From Monosporascus cannonballus (Eukaryota > Ascomycota > Sordariomycetes > Xylariales), in the NCBI GenBank assembly GCA_004154925.1, contig QJNS01000049.1, positions 248,001 to 312,000 of the forward strand: 64,000 bases of DNA. Direction: 5' to 3'. Under the pieces are notes generated by a model. The model saw only the letters and a program-made list of their open reading frames with translations. It was not told where the DNA came from and did not search any database. This document shows positions 1 through 11,948 of this stretch, in pieces. The position numbers were made by a program, and so were the translations under genes. Positions within the stretch are counted from its first letter, which is position 1. Every line of letters begins with the position of its first letter.

Positions 1-12
1 AAGGTCCAATAT

Positions 13-780
13 ATGGATACCAAGGAATTGTTAAAACCACTAAACAATTACAAAAAAAAATACGATTTTCTAGAACTACGCCGAATAATCAAAAAGTTAA
101 TTAAGGATTATAACGTTTATAATAAGGCTAAGGTAATACGCCATAAACTCTACGGATTATTACAACTTACTGATATTTTTAACAAGATATGGAATACCAT
201 AACTTGGGATTTCATCACTAGTTTATTTTTATCTAAAGATCCAGTTACTAGAATCAAATATAACGGAATATAGGTAATCGTTGATAAACTTATTAAGTAC
301 GAATATTTCCTATTTTTCAAAAAAATGCAACAATAAAGCAATTGGCATATGCCTTTATCAAATACTACCTTAATAAACATAGGATATCAGAAAAGATTAT
401 TTTCGACAGAAATACGTTTTTTAACGTAAAGTTCGATGTTAATTTTTTTAAAATAAATAAGCACCAAGCTTAAGTTCTCGACGGCTTATTATCCCCAAAC
501 CGATAGTTAAACCGAAAAGTTAAATTAGATTTTAAAATAATATTTTCGAAATTATATTAATTATTAATAAAATAATGGGATAAAGTCTTTAGTATTAGCA
601 CAAATCGTTTACAATATATCTGTTAACCAAAATATAAGCGTATCTTTTTATACGGCTATATACGAATATAAAGCAAAAATAAAACGACTTAAATAATTGC
701 TTAATAATATATTAAAGATTATTACAATTACTCCAAAAGCAAAAATATTGATAACAGAAATTAAAATAATTTAAGCTCGT
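13..780 (+). pseudogene. Ty3/Gypsy integrase fragment, 5' cut by window edge
   Basis: The frame from 13 to 273 reads as the zinc-binding end and start of the catalytic core of a Ty3/Gypsy integrase. It contains VYNKAKVIRHKLYGLLQ followed by WDFITSLFLSKDPVT. The core continues after one stop codon with VIVDKLIKYEYF, then with a DR (second Asp) segment and a STAYYPQTD-like segment near 500. It ends with a recognisable AQIVYNISVN segment near 600. It lacks reverse transcriptase in the window and abuts an LTR of the opposite orientation at 793, so it is a truncated relic. It carries fewer stops per length than neighbouring copies, suggesting lighter mutation. Confidence 0.82.
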
Positions 781-792
781 TTCCAAAATTAT

Positions 793-1173
793 GACGGCTA
801 GGCAGTTTAACCAATTATTAAACCTTAGTCGTACGGGTTTATGTTAGCAGGAATATCGTGGGAATTTGAGCAATAAATACAATAACGTATTACGTCTCGT
901 AATGCCAAGGGTACCTTGAGTAACGATATTATATTCCAAGCTAAGGTTATTTAAATTATAGAAATAATAAGCGTATATATCTTTGGTTTATTAATTAGAT
1001 TATTATTAATAACTTAGTAATCCGGCTTATTAGCTTATTATTAGTAAATTAATAATCCGGCTTACTAATTTACCACCAGTAAGTTAATAATCCATTACGT
1101 AACCTGCCTTATTACGCATCTATGATTAAATTATGTTAATTCGTTTTTAAAAACCGTAACACGTTAGGCCATA
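793..1173 (-). repeat. Gypsy LTR relic, minus orientation (type-1 U3)
   Basis: The block begins ATGACGGCTAGG and ends GGCCATAACA, the reverse complement of the TGTTATGAC...GTCACA ends of the full-length element at 17,582. Its first 190 bases match six other LTR copies in the window. The rest holds short repeats around the motif AATAATCCGGCTTA and is shared only with the copy near 24,390-24,590. A purine-rich stretch on the minus strand just beyond (1,178-1,190) fits a polypurine tract, so this is the 3' LTR of a minus-strand element. Confidence 0.75.
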
Positions 1174-2556
1174 ACATAATCTCCCCCTTTTACAAATTTT
1201 GCCCTTAAAATTTCCTTTTTTCTTTTTAGTAAATTTTCTGTATTTTTTCATTATATCTTGCGGTATATCTAAACGTCGTTTTCGCAAATCTGAATAGCAA
1301 TTTACCTTGGTTAATTTAATTAAACTCGAAAGTTTTAATATAATACTTTATTTTTTCTGTTTTTCCCGGTAATTTAATTGCAAAATAATAAACGGGGTTT
1401 TTTATTATAAAAAATATATTCGTTGGGGTCGTTCTTATAAGAGAATGGAAATCCTTATTTCCGTAATTAATCGTTATATCGCTGAAATAAAAAAGGAAAA
1501 CTTAACGGCCGAAATATCTTTATCCAAAATTTCTACGCGTTTTTTTCGTATATGTCGTTAATGTTAATATTATCAATTCTAAGGTACGAAACTTATTAAT
1601 CGTACCTTTTAATCCTTAAATTATTTTAATACTTTTGCGAAATTAAAATCAAAATTTATAATCGAGGTACAAGCCTTTAATAAAATAAACGTTGTTAATA
1701 AAAATACGGGAAATCAAGGGTTCCCTTTTTTAAATTTTATAATCTGGAATATTATTATTTCGAGCGGTTCCGTTATTGTTAATAAAAGGTTTTTAATAAG
1801 CGCTAGGTATTAAAAAGGTTTTTGGCAGGTTTTTAAATATTTTCGGAATCTGGATATTTTTTTAATTTAATTAGATATTAGGTAAATCTATTTTGTTTCC
1901 GTATATCGAAAACTTTCTTTATTTTATATGCTTATTTATTTTCTATTTTTACATTGTCGTATATTATATATACCTTAAATATATTTTCTGCTAATTTGAA
2001 TAAGAAGATATGAAAAATCAAATAAAATTTAACTTTTGATAAAGATTCTAATTAATAATTATTTTCTAAAAATTTTTAATAATTTTATATAGACCGATAT
2101 ACTTAAAATTGATTTTTCTATTAGGTCGTTTCGTTTAAATATTTTTAATAATAAGGAAAACCATTTCTCCTTTTTCGAAAATTGGTTTTTGTAACCTTTC
2201 TTGGTTATAATATTTACTAATTTAATTTTATATAAATTCCAATTTTATTATTATTTTTTAATATAGCTATCGTAATTATTCTAAAATAAAAATTATTTTG
2301 ATATTAATTAAATCGGTATCGCGTACTTTTTTATAACTTTTTGAAATAAAACCAAAATTTACGTTCTTAAATATTATTTTAATATTATTATAATAACTAA
2401 TATTATAAGTTCATTATATAATTAGCAACTTTTTAACCTAATTATTCTGTTTATAATTAATATAATATCGTCAATAAATTTATAAAGTTTAACTTGTCCA
2501 TTTTATCTATTTATTTATTTAAAGTTTAAATATATTAAATAATTTATAATTTAGGC
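1174..2556 (-). pseudogene. Minus-strand Gypsy 3' internal relic
   Basis: Read on the minus strand, 1,860-2,110 aligns over a long stretch with 22,990-23,240 of the plus-strand full-length Gypsy copy. The shared segments are AGTATATCG..TATATAAAAT and AGAAAATAATTATTAATTA. The segment therefore represents the end of integrase and the post-integrase region leading into the LTR at 793-1,173. No open frame survives. It is cut at 2,557 by the LTR of a different Gypsy lineage. Confidence 0.65.
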
Positions 2557-2750
2557 TGTTACAGGTTAAAGTCTATGGGGTAGCTCGGGCTTACGAAGCG
2601 AGCTCCTTAGCCCGAGCTCACCCATATATATATAGGGAGTAATTATTTCGCTAATAATTAGCTATTTCTCTATTTTCCTCCTTATCTTAAATATAAACCT
2701 TTATTAAACCGTATTTTCGTTTAACTTACGTATCGTATTCGTTATATATA
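2557..2750 (+). repeat. 5' LTR of second Gypsy lineage, with GC-rich hairpin
   Basis: The LTR starts TGTTACAGGTT and contains an unusually GC-rich pocket at 2,575-2,625. Within it, AGCTCGGGCT (2,582-2,591) and AGCCCGAGCT (2,609-2,618) form a perfect 10-bp inverted repeat around a 17-base loop. A TATATATATA stretch at about 2,624-2,633 lies just downstream, as expected of a core promoter. A degraded gag-like region follows. The 3' boundary near 2,750 is approximate. No second copy of this LTR occurs in the window. Confidence 0.6.
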
Positions 2751-5700
2751 TTTAATATTATAACTTATTATAATTTTTAAAAAGTTTATTAAAAGCGAAA
2801 CGTTTTTTAAGAATATTTAAAATACGAATAATAAATTCAAAAAGAATTTACAGCAAAATAATTACGAAATAATATAACCGATAAAACTATAAGGGAATTT
2901 ACGGTATTAACTTTAATCGGAATTATTAAAAAAACTTATAATATTAATTATTCGTAAATATATTTTAAAAGTCTCATATATAACAAAAAGGTTTATCAAA
3001 TTGGTCCTTAATTATAACGAAATAATAAATAATTTGTTTAACCGGATAACGAAAATAAAAAAAAACTTTTTTACGAAAACGAAAAAACAAAAATCTTTAT
3101 AAAATAAGACCTATTTCGTTAAGAACCCACAGTAAGCTTATTACTTAATAATACGTTTATAAAAGCAAATTATAAACTTATAAAATGGCCTTTATAAAAT
3201 GAAAAATAAAAAATGTTTTATTCGTTTTTCGCCATATTTCGCACAAAAATAAAAAAAAACTAATTTATTTCCGGTTCCTTTATAATAACTTACCTGAGTA
3301 TTATAATATTTATATTTACCGAAAAACAATTATAATTTAATTATTAATTTGAAATAAAAAAATTATAAAAGGAGTTTAACGTTAATAATTCTTTCCGTTA
3401 TATAAAAGATAATTCGAAAATAAATAACGGTATAATCCGTTAAAAAGTCATTATAACGTATAAAATAAAATAATAATTAACGATTCCAAAATTATTTATA
3501 AAATTTTAAGTTTAAATTAATTAAATATAAAAATTTACAATAACCTTTAATAATTAAAATATTTTTTGAATACCGATATTATTACGTAATTCCGTAATAC
3601 GTTAATTATGAAAAATATATTTTATAATAATTATAATTATTAACTACTTAAAATAAAAAAAGGTCATTGATTACTTAAACGTTGTATTTAATTATTATAT
3701 AAATAAAGCAATAATAATTTAGTATTTCGATAAAAAAACGGAACAATTAATTAGTCATAATATATTAACCAAATTAATATCCCGGTTTAAATAATAGATA
3801 TTGAAGGGAATATGTTTATAATAAATGTTATATAATTAATTATATTAATTTTTAAGTTTATAAATTAATAACGAAATAAATAAAAAACCGATCTGAAAGT
3901 AATTCGGAATAAGGTTCAAATAACCGGCCTTATGCGAAATAATTTTCTAATAACGAGGTAAAAATTTGGAAACGGAAAAAGTAATATTTCCGTTACGCCG
4001 TTATAAACTATTCGAATTAGGAATACCTTAAATATAAATCTGTAAAATAATTTCGTCCGGTTAAAATGGAGATTATAATAATAGGCTCACGGAATACCAT
4101 TAACGGGGATAATAATTTAAATAACGAAAATTTAAAAAATAACCTTTATTAAAATTTATTCGCAAAAAAAGAACGTAATAAAAGAAATATTAGAAACTTT
4201 TAATAATAAATTAAATAATACATTTTTTATATTAAACGCTTTAATTAATAACATTATATATATAAATATCCTTATCGATAATAAATATATTTATTATTTT
4301 ATATTGAATTAAGAGCTAATATATCCTTTAAAATTCTAATGTATATTTATTATATTTTATTAGTTAAAATTATTAAAAAATAACGAACTTATAACGATTA
4401 CGATCCGAGAAATTATTTACGTTAATGTAAATTTAAACGGCCGCTTAAAATAAATCTGGAAGTACGTAATTAAAATTTTATTTTACCTTTTTATTTTAAA
4501 AAAACCTTTGATAAAATATAATAATATCGTATACGAAATTAAATAACGGTTTATCCGTTTTACGGATAACGTTATTACGCCTATATTATGTACAAAAAAT
4601 AATTTAATAAGAAATCGAAAAACTGCCTAAAAAGGTAATTATTAAAATATGAAAAAGCTTACTTAATAACGGTTATAATTTTCGTGATAATAACGCGGTA
4701 AAATTGCTATAAAAAATATAATTATTTATAATTTTTATAAAAGATATTAATAAAGTTTTAAGCGTAAAGCCGTAATTAATTTTTAAGGATATAATAAAAC
4801 GTTTTCTTTTTAAAAAATATAAGAATTCCGAAATTTTTTGCAAATAACGAAAATTTGTTATTATTATTTTATCGTAATAGTATTAATGTAATAATAAATC
4901 TGAAAATAAATATTTTAAGTGCAAAAAATAATTTTATAAAAACCTTTATACGAAATATCAAAAGAAAAACTATTAATTTTATATAAAATATTTATAAATT
5001 TATTCGATAAAAATTGAATTCGGGTTAATAATTATTTTATAAGTATTTGGTATTATTCGTAAAATGATTTAATTGGGGTTTATAGTTTTATATAAATTAT
5101 AAAAAGTTAAATAAAATTACGAAATAAAACCGTTATTTTTTTCGTTAATAAAGAAAACGTTACAAGTTTTATTATAAGCCCGGTAATTTACGAAATTTGA
5201 AGTTTAAGCGGTTGTTTATTGATTACGTATTTATTAAAAAAATAAAAAATTATATTCCGTATATAGTTTAAGGTTTTCGAATAATTAATATATTTATTTA
5301 GCCTTAATAATATACCGGCGACCTTTTAACGTTATATAAATATTATGTTAAAGTATTATCTTAATAATTTTTATTTTACAAATATAAAAAATATATTAAT
5401 TTATTTGTCCGGTTTTTAAGCCGATTATATAATTAAACTTAAATTAATATTTTGCCATTTAGTAAAAATAAAATTAAACCTGGATCCGGATAAATATAAA
5501 TTTATAATTTAAGAAATATAATACCTAAAATTTATTATCAAAATATAAATAAGCTTAAAAATTAATTTTAAAAAGGTAATTATTATTCGGAAATAAAAGG
5601 CCTTTATTAACGTAAAAAGTTAAAAACTTTATCGGATTTATTAATTCTTACCGAATTTTTATAAAAAGGTTTAACGGAATAACGGTTTTTTTATAATTAA

Positions 5701-7890
5701 TTAAGAAAATTCTTTTCTACTGGAAAAACAAAAAACAATAATCTTTTGACTAATTTAAAAAACTCTTTATTATAACGTTTATTTTTATATATGAAAATTC
5801 CGAAAAAAATAATAATAAAGGTAAATTATTTGATTAAGTAATTAAAAAGTATTTATTTTAATCCGACTTATTAGGGCGTTTATAATTGATTATATACTTT
5901 TTAAAAATTTTATTATTAATTAAATATAATTACGAAATATACGATAAAAAGTTATTAATTATTGTTAAAATGTTAATAAAATAAAAAAAGGAGCTTTAAA
6001 AGTTAATTAATTTTTTGACGATTTTAATAAATTATACGAATTTTTAATATTTTATAAATACCCGTAAACCTACTAAAAAATATATTCCATAAGTTAATTT
6101 TCTATCCGCTTTTAATTTCGTAGTTAAATATTATTTTATAAATTATAAAACGTATTTCGTAACGAAAAGAATATTATATTTAAAAAATAAATGACCTGGT
6201 TAATTAAAAAGGAATAATTATTTAACGAATTAATACGGATTTAAGAAATTTTAATAATCGTAATTTACTTAAAACGAAATAATAATAAATAACCGATTAT
6301 ATTTTCCGGCGAAAAAAATTTTTCTTAAAGAAAACCTTAAAGAAATATAGAATTTAAAAATTATTAAAAATATTGTTTTAAATATGGCATATGTCGCCGT
6401 AACCCAAAAATTACGTAATTTTTCCCCAACTGTAAATACGGTAAAAATTTTTATAGTAAAATATTTTTTCAATTTTAAGGACTTTTTATAATTTAAAAGA
6501 TATATTTAGATTTTTGCTTAAAAACCGTTTCAAACGTGATTAATTTAACAGTATATTATTTTTATATTACCGGTTCCTTAAAAAATTACGTTTCCTTAAT
6601 AATATTAATCCATATTTATTATTAACCGGGATAAACTTAGAATATATACCGTTATTGCCGTAATTATAACGTATATAATAAATTATATATATGGAAAAAA
6701 ACGAAAAAGAATTATAATAGTTTTTATTTATTTTAAACCGATTTTATTTAGATTGTTTAATAAATTTTATAATCGATTTACCGGTAAAGCAAAAAGGGAA
6801 TTTCCGTTTTCTTGTAGTACTTTATAATTATTTAAAGAAAACGGTTATTTTAAAGCCGATACCTAATATAAATATGGAAACGTATATTTAATACTTTATT
6901 ATTTATTTTTGGAAATATTACGGTTTCGTTAAACCGTTAATATTTAATAAAATAAGTAATTAAATAAGTAAATTTTTTATTTATTTATGCGACTTAATAA
7001 ATATATAATAACAACTTATTATATCTTTTTATTTTTAAATAAATAAAATTACGGAAAAGGTTAATTAAAAGGTTTTCGCGTATTTTCGTTATTTTATAGG
7101 TTACGTATAATATAATTAAGCCGAATTCTTACTAGCAATATAATTAACTTTTAAGGGTAAAAGCTTTTTGTAAAAAATAAACTTTTTCTTTAATTTACGG
7201 ATATAATACAAAGCTTATTAATAAAGTACTAATAATTTTTTAATTAATCTCCAAAATAAAAAAAGTTATGAATTTCGTTAAAAGATTACCAAAAAAAATA
7301 TAAAATTCATATAAATTATTATAATATTGGTATAGGCCAGGATAAAATAATTAGTTCATATTTTGGAAAAATCAATATTATATTTTAAAATAAAGGACTT
7401 AATAAAATTGAACTTTAAAAACGTAATTATCTTATAATTATTTAAAAAGGTATTTTAAATAAACGTTAAATATAAAGTTACAGTAATTATGCCTTATAAT
7501 ACTGTAAAATTAAACGTACCGTTAAAGATATACCCGAGATTTAACGTAAATTTTCTAAAGTTAATAATAAAAAACCTGTTATTTAACCAAATTTTAAATA
7601 ATAATTAATTATTATTAATATTAATAAAAAAGAATACGTAATAAAATATATATTAAAAGTTAAAATTAAATACGTAAATTGCAATTATTAAAGAAGTTAT
7701 TTATAAAATAGGCAGGTTATATCGAATTAATATAAGAATTACGTAATAATTTCAGAAATATACCTATTTATAATAATTTCGAAAAATTGTTCGAAAACGG
7801 AAACGGGGTTGGCGAAAACGTAACGGTACGAACAGAGGTAAAAAAAAATATAAGCAAAGCCGCCACCGCCTTATCGCAACCTCGTTATTT
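2750..7890 (+). mobile_element. Second Ty3/Gypsy element, degraded, chromodomain-type, lacking 3' LTR
   Basis: Plus-strand traces in order are a gag-like region (about 2.8-4.5 kb) and the end of reverse transcriptase at about 5,500-5,680, where GFINSYRIFI matches the Gypsy consensus GFxNFYRRFI. Next come RNase H and integrase traces (about 6.7-7.2 kb). A segment at 7,500-7,760 reads KLNLPLKIYPRFNVNFLK and then VIYKIGRLYRINI, which fits the integrase C-terminus joined to a chromodomain. All frames are riddled with stops. The element stops at about 7,890, where sequence matching 11,256 begins, with no matching 3' LTR, so it is truncated. Confidence 0.72.
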
Positions 7891-8147
7891 TAATAGGTAA
7901 CTTAAAAGGATATCGTAAGGTCGTTATTATCTTTTTTAAGTTAAATAATACGTTCGTTTAAAGTATTTAAACGTCGGAAAATATTTTCGCGAAAAAAACG
8001 AGATTTTGTTTTTCTTTTCGGATTTTATTCTAATATCAGGGTAATTAAGGACTTGGTAAATATATTATTTAGTTTGTTTGCTAGTAGATATAATATCGGC
8101 GATATTGCTTAAAATCTGACGGTATTATTAGATAAACGATTGTAATT
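7890..8147 (-). repeat. Gypsy 5' internal leader relic (copy 1), minus orientation
   Basis: This segment is closely similar to 11,256-11,512. Both contain TTAAAAGGATATCGTAA near the start and a GGCGATATTG..TAAA..GGCGGTATTATTA-type block near the end. In minus orientation both lie directly downstream of an LTR. They therefore represent the leader/gag start of the family whose plus copy starts at 17,998. It implies a former minus-strand element extending left, now replaced by the second Gypsy lineage. Confidence 0.62.
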
Positions 8148-8577
8148 TATAACAGCTAAAATGTTCAACTAATTATTAAACCTTAATCGTATAAGTTTAT
8201 ATTAATAAGAATATCATAAGAATTTAAATAATAAATATAATAACGTATTACGTTTCGTAATATTAAAAATATTTTAGGAAACTATATTATATTATAAGCT
8301 AAAGTTATTTAAATTATGAAAATAATAAGTATATATATCTTTTTCTGGATCTCGTTAAATCCTGTAGATTATTCCGGATCTATATCGAATAACTGCATGG
8401 ATCCCGTTAGATCTCTTAGATCATTTAGAATCTATATCGGATAACTGCATAGATCTCGTTAGATCTCTTAAATTATTCGGGATCCATGTCACGTAATTTT
8501 GACCCACTTAGGTTTTATTTCGGTCACCAAGTGACCTTTTTCGAAACATTCCCTTGATTGGGTTATAACATTTAATT
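8148..8577 (-). repeat. Gypsy LTR, minus orientation (type-2 U3 with 52-bp minisatellite)
   Basis: The first 195 bases share the conserved LTR block with the other copies, and the LTR ends GATTGGGTTATAACA. The remainder carries a different U3 from its relatives, including a 52-bp tandem repeat at 8,347-8,489. In context it sits between two leader/internal segments in minus orientation, as a shared or recombined LTR would. Confidence 0.68.
8347..8489. repeat. 52-bp tandem repeat, about 2.7 copies
   Basis: Units begin at 8,347, 8,399 and 8,451, each 52 bases apart. Each runs from a GGATC/AGATCTCGTT start through GAATCTATATCGGATAACTG-like sequence to GCAT, and the third unit is partial. The units differ mainly by C/T and G/A changes, consistent with RIP after duplication. 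Confidence 0.85.
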
Positions 8578-11512
8578 ATTAATAATTAACCGCAAGTCGT
8601 AATTTTCCAATTTTCTAAATATAAAAAATATTAGATAATTTGTTAGTAATTTCGAAAATCGAATCCACTTTTTCTGTAACCGATTTTCTAGGTATTTTTT
8701 AAAAGTATGTAATTTATTTTTGTTAACATTATAAATAAGGTAAAATTTCGTTAAAGATCTTTTTTAAAAAAAATATTTCAGAATCCTATTCGCTATATTT
8801 TAATAATTTGGTATTAAGCTTTTTTCCAAAAAGGTGTTTGTATTTATAGTATTATGTTAATATATTAAATAGATTTTCTAACTTTTAAGACTGTTATTTT
8901 AAATCGTTATTTAGTTACTTTAGTTTCCCTTTGATTGTACTAACAATACGTTATATTTTTCTTTGATATTTACTCTCTTTTTATATATTATTTCTTTAGG
9001 TAATAATGTTTTTATCCTATTCTTATGTTTATATTCATCGTAATTTTCGATCGAATATTAAGTCCTTAATTTTTTTGGTTTATTAATAAGTTGTAAAATG
9101 AATTTTATTTGGCGAATCCCTTCAGTAATCAAGATTTGGTACTGGTATATCTATGGTAATTCTAAGATTATATCGTAATTCCAAATTAAAATGATATCGA
9201 AATTAATTATCTTATATTTTTCTTGGAAAACAATCTCGAAATAATTAATTTTATATATACTTTTTCCGTTATCGTAAGCGAATTCCTAACTTTCGGTATT
9301 TGTCGTTATATAAGGTTTTAATTTATATTTCTATGGTAATTTAAATTTATTGATTATATTTAGTATAATATAATTCCTACTTAAAGCTTTATAATTTATT
9401 ATTGCGGTATACCAATATTTTCCAATTCGTATATTTAAAGTAATAAAATTATTAACGGCTTTTATCGTTACGTTTAAAGCTCTTTTTTGGAAATTCTTTT
9501 AAATTTCTCTGGGTTTCGTTATTTTTCGGCTTTCTTATAAGTAACTTTTTCGTTTAATTCCTGTTCGAGTTCGTCGAGCTTTATCTATATTTTGGTATTT
9601 AACGCGTTAAGTTATTGCATTTATTATTATTGTCGATGTATTGTTTTTTCTAATTATATTAATTATTTTTAATTTTTTTATATTTTTTAATTAAGTAAAT
9701 TATTTTTTATGGTTTCGATTATATCTTATTATACGTTATAATAAATATCTTTCCAGAGCGTATTTATAAATTAATATATTTTTAAATAGCTTTTTCTCTA
9801 TAATGCTTTATAATGAATTTTAACTGAAAATAGACATTTATAATAATTCTTTTAGTAATATTTCTTTATTTTCTGCTAGGCTAATTCCTTTTCCGTTTAG
9901 TAATTATATTACTAATAATAATTAAAAAAGTCTTCGTATGGGTATTTCCTTTTTTCGAGCTAGGTTTTTATTTTCGCTATTTATTAAACATTTTCTGGGG
10001 TTGTGAATTAAAAATATCGATATTATTATTGATCGTTTTTGTTATTTCTAATTCGATTTAGAAAATTAAATTGTTTATAATATATACGGGTAATTCTTTT
10101 ATAAATGTACTATTTTTATTTTTCGTAATCGGGATATTTTCGTCGTCGAAAATATATACCATATAGTTTGCCATATCGATTAAGAGTTCCGGAACAGATT
10201 TTCTTTTGTCCAATTCTGATATTTGCGTAATTATCCTTGTAATATTTCTTGATATATTCGTAATACCTGTTAAGTTAGTTTTTTTATTTTTCGCATTGCC
10301 TGTTAGATGTTTTGCTACGGAGAACTTGGTGCGTATTTAAGCCAAATTATATTAATGGGTTTACCTTCGTTTTTTTTATTTTCTTTAAATTATACCTTAA
10401 ATACAGATTTCTAATTATCTTAGCGGGGTTTTTTAAATGCTTTTTATTACGTTATCTTATAGCTCATTATGTTATAATTTAAGTATTTAGTTTAACTTTA
10501 GTTTTTCTTATAAGTAATTTTTAATTTTATAAGTCTTAGTTCCGTGCTATAAAAAGTATTACCGCGTCAAAAAGCGTTGGTATTAGCCGTATACCGGGGT
10601 TTGTTATTATATTTATTGGTGCCTTTAATACGCTAGGCGTATTGTCGATCGTTGATCTTAATTACCATAACGATATAATCCGACAAATTATTAGGCTAAT
10701 TAAACTTAAAAAAACTCTTTTTTATATTTCATTTTTAAACCGTAGAAAAATTTAACCATTAATATTTTTGGTCCTTAATTTAGCTTAAATACTAACTAAA
10801 CGAATATACTGCCGTAATTAAATATTATTTTTTTATTATCATTATTATATTTGCATTTCGGCTTTTACTTTTTTTATTTACTATTTCGAAAACTTTTGTT
10901 AATATTTATTCAAATTATTTGTAATCGTTATCTATTTATATTACCTCCAGGTTTCGTTTTTCGATTAATAAGGTAATATATTTTCTTATAGCGAATTCGA
11001 ATCAAATAACCGTATCTTTAGTAAATCGTCCGATTACGAATTCAATTCGTATAATAAGCGAAATTAATCAAATAGAAAAATACTCGAAATATATTCGGCA
11101 TTAAGTTAACAATAATTATAATTTAATTAAGGTTCCGTCGAAAATTCCTGGCTTAAAAAACTTAAAAACTTTTTTTACTTCCTTAATAAAATTTAGCTCA
11201 ATATCTTGGCTTATTCGAAAAAGCTTTTTAATTTCGAAAGGTTTTTTAATGTTTTTTGTAGGCGGCTTAAAAGGATATCGTAAAATTATTATTATTTTTC
11301 TTAAGCTAAATAATGGGTTTATTTATAGAATCCAAACGTCGACAACAAGTTTCGCGAAAAAAATGAGGTTTTTCTTTTTCTTTTCGGATTCCATTTTAGT
11401 ATTCGAGTTATTAAGAATTTGGTAAAAAGGTTATTTGGGCTGTTTACTGATAAATATAATGTTGGCGATATTGTTCAAAGTTTGGCGGTATTATTAAATA
11501 AAAGTTTGTAAC
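8578..11512 (-). mobile_element. Minus-strand Gypsy internal relic (gag side)
   Basis: On the minus strand, the stretch around 10,095-10,195 reads GATATGGCAAACTATATGG followed by TCGACGACGAAAATATCCCG. The plus-strand copy has the matching stretch at 19,185-19,245. Distance to the flanking LTR at 11,513 agrees with the distance of the plus-strand copy from its own 5' LTR. The leader repeat 11,256-11,512 adjoins the LTR. The pol half appears to be missing, because the element reaches the LTR at 8,577 after only 2.9 kb. Stops occur in all frames. Confidence 0.68.
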
Positions 11513-11785
11513 ATATAACGGTTAAAAGATTTAATTAATTATTAAAACTTACTCGTACTGGTTTATGTTAACAAAAATATCGTAAAAAATTAAATAATAA
11601 ATAAAGTAACGTATTACGGTTCTTAATATTAAAGGTGCTTTAAGTAACGAATTATTATAAGATGGTATTATCTAAATTATAGAAATAATAATAAACGAAT
11701 ATATCTTAGTTTTGGTATTATTATTTATCTTTGCTTAGCTTTGCTTAACGAGGTTTTGCTAAATAATTGCTTAATACTGATTATT
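11513..11785 (-). repeat. Gypsy LTR fragment, minus orientation (third U3 type)
   Basis: The block 11,513-11,706 shares the conserved LTR module (GTACTGGTTTATGTTAAC, AACGTATTACGG). It is followed by a short U3-like stretch with TTTGCTTAG repeats that is unlike the other U3 segments. It is cut at 11,786 by the LTR of the Copia element. Confidence 0.6.
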
Positions 11786-11948
11786 TGTTAGATATAAGGG
11801 ATATCAGTTGTCTATGTATTGATAACTAGTTATAGATGCTCTAGAACGCGCATTGTACTTTAAGGTAATCTAGTCTCGAAACATATATGTTCCGATCAAA
11901 AGGAATTTTCCGTATATAAGGTGTTAAAACACCTTTTGCTAACTGACA
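11786..11948 (-). repeat. Copia LTR (3' LTR of the minus-strand element)
   Basis: The LTR begins TGTTAGATATAAGG and ends GCTAACTGACA on the plus strand. It pairs with 17,049-17,211 over its full length, with differences that are nearly all C/T or G/A transitions. Confidence 0.82.
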
